Shown: positions 56,502 through 64,000 of the stretch, in pieces | Position numbering within the stretch: the first letter of the stretch is position 1 | Layout of the letters: the number at the start of each line of letters is the position of its first letter | NCBI GenBank assembly: GCA_963817395.1 | Contig: CAWFOC010000003.1 | Coordinates: 62,001 to 126,000 of the forward strand | Reading direction: 5' to 3' | Length of the DNA: 64,000 nt | Source of the DNA: CAWGYQ01 sp963817395 | GTDB lineage: Bacteria > Acidobacteriota > Vicinamibacteria > Vicinamibacterales > CAVPJW01 | Translations under genes and position numbers: made by a program | Notes under the pieces: model-generated | Databases searched by the model: none | Told to the model about the DNA's origin: nothing | What the model saw: only the letters and a program-made list of their open reading frames with translations

Positions 56502-57200
56502 TCATCGAATCTGGTGCAGGATGCGGTCCCATCTCGTGCGAGTGAAGAAGTGCACGGCGACCGAAGCCAGGCTCTTCACGCGCTCGACCAAGCCGCCTTC
56601 CAGATAGTCTTCACGGCCGGACTCGTACGACCAGTACACCAGGAGCGCCTTGCCTTTGATGTAGTCGCGTGGCAGAAATCCCCAGTACCGGCTGTCCTGG
56701 GAGTTGTCACGGTTGTCGCCCATGACGAAATAGTGGCCGGGCGGCACCTGCACGGGGCCGTACTGCTCTCGCACGTCGAACGACGTCACTTCATGCAGCG
56801 ACGAGGGGCCCACGGGCTCGAGGAAGTGGGCGTAGGGCTCGTCGAGCGCGCGACCGTCGATGAAGACCCGTTTCCGCCGGACCTCCAGCGTCTCGCCCGG
56901 AAGGCCGATGACGCGCTTGATGAAATCGCGCTCGGGTTCTTCGGGATACTTGAACACCACGACTTCGCCGCGAGCGACGTCGCCCACGGGCAGCAAGGCC
57001 CGCCCGACAGCCGTGCCTGTAGGGCCGTACACGAACTTGTTCACCAGCAGATGGTCACCGATGAGCAGGTTCTCCTCCATCGAGCCGGTGGGTATCTTGA
57101 AGGCCTGCACGACGAAGGTCCGGATGAACAGCGCCAGCACGACGGCGATGGCAATCGACTCGAAGTATTCGCGCGCGGTCGACTTGCGGAACGTGGCCAT
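56502..57200 (-). CDS. lepB: Signal peptidase I
   Basis: A 232-residue membrane serine protease that removes signal peptides. It has one N-terminal helix (about residues 14-33), the catalytic Ser in KIPTGSMEENLL, the catalytic Lys in DFIKRVIGLPGE, and GDNRDNSQDSRYWG near the C-terminus. The start ATG 57200 is two bases after the lepA stop, so lepA-lepB form a transcription unit. Confidence 0.95.
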   Translation of the reverse strand: MATFRKSTAREYFESIAIAVVLALFIRTFVVQAFKIPTGSMEENLLIGDHLLVNKFVYGPTGTAVGRALLPVGDVARGEVVVFKYPEEPERDFIKRVIGLPGETLEVRRKRVFIDGRALDEPYAHFLEPVGPSSLHEVTSFDVREQYGPVQVPPGHYFVMGDNRDNSQDSRYWGFLPRDYIKGKALLVYWSYESGREDYLEGGLVERVKSLASVAVHFFTRTRWDRILHQIR

Positions 57201-57202
57201 GG

Positions 57203-59005
<1,803 letters not shown>

Positions 59006-59060
59006 AGGGCTAGCGCGTCGGCGCCACGAGTGAGGGCGGCCTGCTGTGCCCGCGCCGCAT

Positions 59061-60203
59061 TCAGGATCGCTGATCGATCGGAACGTAGTGCTGGGGATAT
59101 GGGGGCCCCGTGTACTCCGCCCGCGGCCGAATCAGCCTGTTGTTCGCGAATTGTTCGAGCACGTGCGCGGTCCAGCCGGACACGCGGCTCACGGCAAAGA
59201 TCGGCGTGAAGAGATCGATGGGAATGCCCAGGACGAAATACGTTGACGCGGAATAGAAGTCCACGTTGGGATTGAGCTTCTTCTCGGCTTTCACCAGCGC
59301 CTCGATCCGCTCCGAGATCTCGAACCAGCGCGGCTGCCCGAGCGCGCGCCCCAGATCCCGCGACATCTGCCTGAGGTGCGTCGCGCGTGGATCCTCGGTG
59401 CGGTACACCCGGTGGCCGAAGCCCGGAATCTTGTCCTTGCGCGCGAGCTTGCCGCGGATCACCTCGTCCACCCGCGCGTCGCTGGCGTCCTGCCCGATTT
59501 CCAGCAGCAGGCGCATCACGTCGGCGTTGGCGCCGCCATGCAGAGGCCCTTTGAGCGCGGCGATGGCCGCCACCTGCGTCGAGTGAATGTCGGTGAGCGT
59601 GGCCGCCGCAACCCGCGCCGCGAAGGTCGAGGCATTCAGCTCGTGGTCGGCGTGCAGGACCAGCGCCACGTCAAAGGCACGCGTCGCCAGCGGCGACGGC
59701 CTGTCGCCGGTGAGCATGTACAGGAAGTTTGCCGCGTGCCCCAGCGCAGGGTCCGGCTGAATGGGCCCACCGCTCCCACCGAGACGCCCCATCGTCGCCA
59801 CCAGGCTTGCCAGCTGCGCCGTGAGACGGACGGCCTTGCGATAGTTGGCTGGCGGCGACGCGTCGTCGACGTCCGGGTCGTAGTGACCAAGCACCGAGGT
59901 GAGTGTCCGCAAGGCGTCCATCCCGCCGACGGGCGGCAGCGCCTTGATGGTCCGCAGGACGCCTTCGGGGAGGGTGCGCGCCGACGCAAGCTGCGAAGAG
60001 AGGTCGCCAAGCTCCGCACGCGTCGGCAGACGCCGGTGCCACAATAGAAAACAGACTTCTTCGAACGAGGCCCGCTTCGCCAGGTCGTGGATGTCGTGGC
60101 CGCAATACGCGAGCACACCGCGGTCACCGTCGAGATAACAGATCGCCGACGACGTCGCGACGATGTCTTCCAGACCGGCCTTGGCCTTGATCTCCACCGT
60201 CAT
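59061..60203 (-). CDS. Citrate synthase / 2-methylcitrate synthase family
   Basis: A 380-residue protein of the short, dimeric type that condenses oxaloacetate with acetyl-CoA (or propionyl-CoA). Active-site segments are LHADHELNAST, GPLHGGANADV, GFGHRVYRT and PNVDFYSAS. The two activities cannot be separated from the sequence alone. It is transcribed divergently from nothing nearby and lies about 60 bases after the small membrane protein gene on this strand. Confidence 0.93.
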   Translation of the reverse strand: MTVEIKAKAGLEDIVATSSAICYLDGDRGVLAYCGHDIHDLAKRASFEEVCFLLWHRRLPTRAELGDLSSQLASARTLPEGVLRTIKALPPVGGMDALRTLTSVLGHYDPDVDDASPPANYRKAVRLTAQLASLVATMGRLGGSGGPIQPDPALGHAANFLYMLTGDRPSPLATRAFDVALVLHADHELNASTFAARVAAATLTDIHSTQVAAIAALKGPLHGGANADVMRLLLEIGQDASDARVDEVIRGKLARKDKIPGFGHRVYRTEDPRATHLRQMSRDLGRALGQPRWFEISERIEALVKAEKKLNPNVDFYSASTYFVLGIPIDLFTPIFAVSRVSGWTAHVLEQFANNRLIRPRAEYTGPPYPQHYVPIDQRS

Positions 60204-60265
60204 GGGCCAATGATATCAGTAACGCCAACGGCGGTGATCACGCGTCGAGCCGCGCGCCGCTCGGG

Positions 60266-60694
60266 TCAGGCCGTTCGGATACTCGTCAGCGGGCGGTACA
60301 GGTAGCCGACGATCATCCCGTAGACAGCGAACTCGACGATGTAGTCGATCAGCATGTATGTGAACAGCTGTGCCGAGATCGGGTAGACCACGTGCTGCCA
60401 GACCGTCGCAAAGCAATTGAGCATGATGCCTACCAGCACGCCGTAGCGCATGCCTTCGACCGTGCCGTTTCCGCCCTCGTACCCCTTGGCATAGGCGTAC
60501 GCGAACGCGAAGAAGCCGATCAGCCCGAAGCCGAATCCCATGGGAAGGCGGGACATCAGCTCGGGCTCCGGCCGGAAGGCGGCGGCATTCTGCATGAGCA
60601 CGTCCCGCAGAATCACGGTGTTCACCAGGAATCCCAACGCCATGTAGACGACCCAGGCAACGACGGCGGCAAGCGTCAGACGGGAGAAATTCAT
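60266..60694 (-). CDS. Small four-helix membrane protein of unknown function
   Basis: A 142-residue protein with about four membrane helices (residues 8-28, 50-70, 85-105 and 112-132). Only general features can be seen; no catalytic motif is apparent. ATG 60694 follows an AAGGAG site by eight bases, and GTG 60703 would overlap it. The gene lies between the glycosyltransferase and citrate synthase genes on the same strand, but gaps make cotranscription uncertain. Confidence 0.7.
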   Translation of the reverse strand: MNFSRLTLAAVVAWVVYMALGFLVNTVILRDVLMQNAAAFRPEPELMSRLPMGFGFGLIGFFAFAYAYAKGYEGGNGTVEGMRYGVLVGIMLNCFATVWQHVVYPISAQLFTYMLIDYIVEFAVYGMIVGYLYRPLTSIRTA

Positions 60695-60797
60695 ACGGGC
60701 CACTCCTTCGTGAAGAGAGGACTGGACGACCTGGGGGTGGCGTGACTATAGCCAGAGCCGGGTGAGGCGTCAAAAACGGCCGAACAATGGTGCCGGT

Positions 60798-62294
60798 CTA
60801 CTTGCCTGACACGACCTGCGTGCCGAGCACGACGCCGTCACCCGCGAACTGCTGGACGATCGAGAGGACGCCGGTGTAGAGGAAGCCGATCTGAAAGAGC
60901 ATGAGGAACGGCAGCGTGCCGTAAATGCCGTTGGCGAGCGCGTAGAAGACGGTGGCGGTGAAATAAAACCCAAGCGTCAGCTCGATGAACGGCTGGATGG
61001 CCACCGACTGACGGTAGCGCTTGCTCACCCATTCGTCGGACTGCCGCTCGATGCAGTACTTTGGCGTGCGCGCGAACTCTCCCTGCGTGCCCAGCAGCGC
61101 CTCGAAGACCGCGCGCGTGTTGTTGACGCACAGCCCGATGCCTATCGACATGAGGAACGGCAGATACTTCAGACGCGTCACCCAGTCGCGATAGAGCTCG
61201 CGCTGGCACACGACGTAGAAGTTCGCCATCGAGAGAGTGGCGGCGAAGAAGAGCGGCACGTCGATGAGCAGCATCTCGTACCAGCCCATGCTGTAGCGGA
61301 TGTACATCGCCGGGAACATGAGTACCGACAGGATGCACATCAATGGGTAGTTGAAGTTCGCCGTCAGATGAAAGAAGGCCTCGGCCTTCACGCCGAGAGG
61401 CAGGCGCGATCTGAGCAGCTGCGGGAGCAGCTTGCGGCAGGTCTGGACCGACCCCTTCGCCCAGCGGTGCTGCTGCGACTTGAAGCCGTTCATCTCGACC
61501 GGCACTTCGGCCGGCGCAATGACATGGGGCAGGAACACGAATCGCCAGCCGAGCATCTGCGCGCGGTAACTCAGGTCCAGATCCTCGGTCAGGGTGTCAT
61601 GTTGCCAGCCGCCGGAGCTGTCGATGGCCTCGCGCCGCCAGATGCCAGCCGTCCCGTTGAAGTTGAAGAACCGGCCTGCGCGATGGCGCCCGCCGTGTTC
61701 GAGGACGAAATGCCCGTCGAGCAGGATGGACTGGATTTTCGTGAGGAGCGAGTAATCCTGGTTGATGTGGCCCCAGCGCGCCTGGACCATGCCGACCCCC
61801 ACGTCGGCGAAGTGCGGCAGCACGCGGTGCAGGAAGTCAGGTGAGGGAATGAAGTCGGCGTCGAAGATGGCGATGAAGCTGCCACGCGCCACCTTCAGGC
61901 CTTCCTCGAGCGCACCGGCCTTGAACCCGCGGCGATCCACGCGATGGAAATACTTGATGTCCACGCCCTGTGCCGCTCTGCGTCGCACGGCGAGCTCGGC
62001 GATGGGACGCGTCTCGTCCGTCGAGTCGTCGAGCACCTGAATCTCGAGCAGATGCGACGGATAGTCGAGCCGGCAGGCCGCGTCGATGACCCGCTCGACG
62101 ACATACATCTCGTTGTAAATCGGCAGCTGCACCGTGACGACCGGCAACACGTCGAGCGCGGCCAGATCGCCAGGCTCCCTGTCCTTGTTCTTCATGTACA
62201 GGTAGACCAGGTAGTAGCGGTGCCACCCGTAAACTGCCAAAATCAACAGGACGAAGAAGTAACTCGCTAGAATCAGCGTTTCGGCGGGCGTCAT
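60798..62294 (-). CDS. Processive family 2 glycosyltransferase
   Basis: A 498-residue membrane glycosyltransferase. One N-terminal helix is followed by a GT2 domain with VQLPIYNEMYVVERV, LDDSTDET, IFDADFIPS, TEDLDLSYRAQ and the processive-enzyme QQHRW, then four or five C-terminal helices. This is the layout of cellulose-synthase- and glucomannan-synthase-like enzymes that extrude a polysaccharide. The product is unknown. It has its own promoter (62330-62357). Confidence 0.9.
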   Translation of the reverse strand: MTPAETLILASYFFVLLILAVYGWHRYYLVYLYMKNKDREPGDLAALDVLPVVTVQLPIYNEMYVVERVIDAACRLDYPSHLLEIQVLDDSTDETRPIAELAVRRRAAQGVDIKYFHRVDRRGFKAGALEEGLKVARGSFIAIFDADFIPSPDFLHRVLPHFADVGVGMVQARWGHINQDYSLLTKIQSILLDGHFVLEHGGRHRAGRFFNFNGTAGIWRREAIDSSGGWQHDTLTEDLDLSYRAQMLGWRFVFLPHVIAPAEVPVEMNGFKSQQHRWAKGSVQTCRKLLPQLLRSRLPLGVKAEAFFHLTANFNYPLMCILSVLMFPAMYIRYSMGWYEMLLIDVPLFFAATLSMANFYVVCQRELYRDWVTRLKYLPFLMSIGIGLCVNNTRAVFEALLGTQGEFARTPKYCIERQSDEWVSKRYRQSVAIQPFIELTLGFYFTATVFYALANGIYGTLPFLMLFQIGFLYTGVLSIVQQFAGDGVVLGTQVVSGK

Positions 62295-62329
62295 ACGGCG
62301 GAGCAGTCGGCGGCGATCACAGAGTAATA

Positions 62330-62357
62330 ATTATACTGTCGCCCGATCCTAAGTCAA
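62330..62357 (-). promoter_or_regulatory. Sigma70 promoter of the glycosyltransferase gene
   Basis: On the minus strand TTGACT (62357-62352, five of six) and TATAAT (62335-62330, exact) with a 16-base spacer, about 35 bases upstream of the start codon. Confidence 0.75.
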
Positions 62358-62376
62358 CGCAGCCCAGCCGTCGATC

Positions 62377-63129
62377 ATGACTTCCTCGGACATTCGAGAC
62401 CTCCTCGCGGCCGTCCGTGATGGCCGCTTGTCGCTCGACCAGGCGCACGCGACGCTCGTGGACAGCCTCGCGAAGACCGCCGACCTCGGCTTTGCCCGCA
62501 TCGATCATGATCGCGCCCACCGCCGCGGCTTTCCCGAGGTCGTGCTTGGCCTCGGCAAGACGCCAGCGCAGGTCGCCGTCATCGCGGCCGCCATCGTCGC
62601 CCGCGGTCACACCTTGCTCGTCACGCGCGCCGACGAGCACACTTTCCACGCGGTCCGCGAGAAGGTACCCGATGCCGTGTTCCGATCGGAGGCACGCGCG
62701 ATCACCCGTCGCGGCAACGACGTGGAGCCCGGTCGCGGAACGGTGCTCGTCGTCTCGGCTGGCACCTCCGATGGACCGGTCGCCGAAGAAGCCGTCGTGA
62801 CCGCCGAGCTCATGGGAAACCACGTGGAGCGACTCTACGACGTCGGCGTCGCTGGTCTGCACCGCCTGCTGAGCGAGCACGATCGCCTCCATGCCGCGCG
62901 CGTGATCATCGTCGTGGCGGGCATGGAGGGTGCCCTGCCGAGCGTGGTGGCAGGACTCGTGAAGGCGCCGGTGATTGCCGTGCCGACGAGCGTCGGCTAC
63001 GGCGCCAGCTTCGGCGGAATCACCGCCCTGCTCGGCATGCTCAACAGCTGCGCGTCGGGTGTCACGGTCGTCAATATCGACAACGGGTTCGGAGCGGCCT
63101 TCGCAGCCAGCCTGATTACCCACGCCTAG
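62377..63129 (+). CDS. larB: Nickel-pincer cofactor biosynthesis protein LarB
   Basis: A 250-residue LarB protein; LarB carboxylates and hydrolyses nicotinate adenine dinucleotide, the first step towards the nickel-pincer cofactor of lactate racemase. The C-terminal AIR-carboxylase-like domain carries VLVVSAGTSDGPVAEEA, RLYDVGVAGLHRLL and VPTSVGYGASFGGITALLGMLNSCASG (shown in part). LarC, LarE and LarA are not in the window, so it stands alone here. Confidence 0.92.
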   Translation: MTSSDIRDLLAAVRDGRLSLDQAHATLVDSLAKTADLGFARIDHDRAHRRGFPEVVLGLGKTPAQVAVIAAAIVARGHTLLVTRADEHTFHAVREKVPDAVFRSEARAITRRGNDVEPGRGTVLVVSAGTSDGPVAEEAVVTAELMGNHVERLYDVGVAGLHRLLSEHDRLHAARVIIVVAGMEGALPSVVAGLVKAPVIAVPTSVGYGASFGGITALLGMLNSCASGVTVVNIDNGFGAAFAASLITHA

Positions 63130-63140
63130 TGACCTAACGC

Positions 63141-63169
63141 TTGACAGCGCGTCGCCGGACGCCCATATT
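63141..63169 (+). promoter_or_regulatory. Possible promoter for mutS2
   Basis: TTGACA (63141-63146) and CATATT (63164-63169, four of six) are 17 bases apart. A further TATATT lies at 63192-63197. Either would give a leader of over 80 bases before the ATG at 63289. Confidence 0.45.
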
Positions 63170-63288
63170 CTGGGCATCTCGAAGGGCGTGCTATATTAGG
63201 GGGTTGGCTCAACCCGGCAGGCCCGGCGAGAGGTGTCTCTCCTCCCTTCGCCTCCACCGGTGCCGAGCAGAAGGACCTTCACCACCCT

Positions 63289-64000
63289 ATGCAGGCAAGC
63301 GCTTTCCGGACCCTCGGCTTCGAGCAAATCGTCGAAATCGTCCGGAGCCTGGCGCTGACGCCCACCGGATCTGATCGTCTGGCCGAGCTCGCTCCGGAAC
63401 AGGATCCGCAGCGGGTCGCACAGCTGCTCGCCGCCACCACCGAAGCCGTTCGCTTTCTGGCTGCCAATCACGGATTCGGACTGCGCGCATCGTCCGAGCT
63501 CCGGCTGCAGCTCGACGGCCTGGCCGTGCAGGGTCGCGCGCTCGAGCCGGCAGGACTGCTCGCCCTGGCGGATTTTCTGGATTCCGTTGAGCAGGCTCGC
63601 AATTCCATTCGCCAGCACGGTGGGGCATTCGCGCACCTCAAGCGTCTTGCCGACTCGGCCGCGTCGTTCCGTCACGAAAGCGCGGACGTGCAACGCAAGA
63701 TTGCACCGTCGGGCGAGGTCGTCGATCAGGCGAGCGCGCAGCTTGCCGGAATCCGCGATCGGCTCCGCCGGCAACGCACGCGGTTGCGGGGCACGCTGGA
63801 GTCGTATCTGCGCGGGAAGGACACGGCCCGGCACCTGCAGGAACAGGTGGTGACCGAGCGGAATGGCCGCTACGTGCTGGTGGTCAAGACCGAAAGCCGC
63901 TCCTCGATCCCCGGCATCATCCACGGCAGCTCCTCGAGCGGCGCCAGCCTGTTTCTCGAGCCCCTCAGCACGGTGGAGATCAACAACGACATCGTCGCGC
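63289..64000 (+). CDS. mutS2: Endonuclease MutS2, N-terminal part (runs off the window)
   Basis: About 237 residues are present and the frame is still open at the right edge. The N-terminus (FRTLGFEQIVEIVRSLALTPTG) and the later ERNGRYVLVVKTESRSSIPGIIHG and SLFLEPLSTVEINND match MutS2, which splits collided ribosomes or suppresses recombination depending on the species. Its ATPase and Smr nuclease domains would lie outside. The start is ATG 63289. Confidence 0.93.
   Translation, partial: MQASAFRTLGFEQIVEIVRSLALTPTGSDRLAELAPEQDPQRVAQLLAATTEAVRFLAANHGFGLRASSELRLQLDGLAVQGRALEPAGLLALADFLDSVEQARNSIRQHGGAFAHLKRLADSAASFRHESADVQRKIAPSGEVVDQASAQLAGIRDRLRRQRTRLRGTLESYLRGKDTARHLQEQVVTERNGRYVLVVKTESRSSIPGIIHGSSSSGASLFLEPLSTVEINNDIVA

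Overview
The window is a gene-dense stretch of a high-GC bacterial chromosome, with almost no intergenic space and no mobile elements, CRISPR arrays or tRNA/rRNA genes that I can see. The cell is a diderm: it carries LptD, a TonB-ExbB-ExbD system and lipoproteins. It also carries genes often associated with other groups: a MenC of the N-acylamino-acid-racemase branch, an RmlA of the long form, a divergent membrane pyrophosphatase, a DivIVA-like protein beside yggS, and LarB. With the codon bias, this fits Acidobacteriota best, probably near Vicinamibacteria. That placement is inference from gene content, not phylogeny.

Layout. 0-5 kb: end of an RluA-type pseudouridine synthase, a NUDIX hydrolase, a histone-deacetylase-like hydrolase, Lon and a DksA-like zinc protein. 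5-9 kb: an unknown zinc-ribbon protein, ribosomal protein bL28, RidA and a Rel/SpoT alarmone enzyme. 9-15 kb: a TPR lipoprotein, a tonB-exbB-exbD-exbD operon with a consensus promoter and a clean terminator, and a membrane pyrophosphatase. 15-21 kb: the export operon tgt-yajC-secD-secF-uppP-DUF502. 21-28 kb: Ddl, a TPR protein, a pair of tiny lysine-rich peptide genes, a HEAT-repeat/cyclophilin lipoprotein coupled to menC, and a deoxynucleoside kinase. 28-40 kb: accD, folC, then a tightly overlapping chain lptD-rmlA-rmlB-rmd-SDR-DUF92 fusion, followed by a UbiA prenyltransferase and a radical SAM protein. 40-46 kb: an N-domain-less Clp ATPase, HtpX, an M20 peptidase, a secreted unknown and an RlmI-type methyltransferase. 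46-56 kb: rpiB, glyA, a DinG helicase, a TPR protein, yggS-divIVA-yggU, the histidine-degradation pair hutI/cyclodeaminase and a serine hydrolase. 56-64 kb: lepB-lepA, citrate synthase, a small membrane protein, a processive glycosyltransferase, larB and the start of mutS2.

Two points stand out. First, 23.9-24.5 kb holds two tandem micro-genes encoding 14- and 16-residue Lys/Gly/Ala peptides. The first has a strong promoter, both have a ribosome-site candidate and each is followed by a terminator. Over their aligned codons they differ by seven synonymous and no amino-acid-changing substitutions, which suggests the peptides themselves are conserved; this is the best candidate for something undescribed. 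Second, twelve conserved genes (lon, secD, menC, glyA, rpiB, a dinG-like gene and others) are each interrupted by one single-base frameshift with intact homology on both sides. That pattern looks like uncorrected sequencing indels, not decay, so I annotate those genes across the break.
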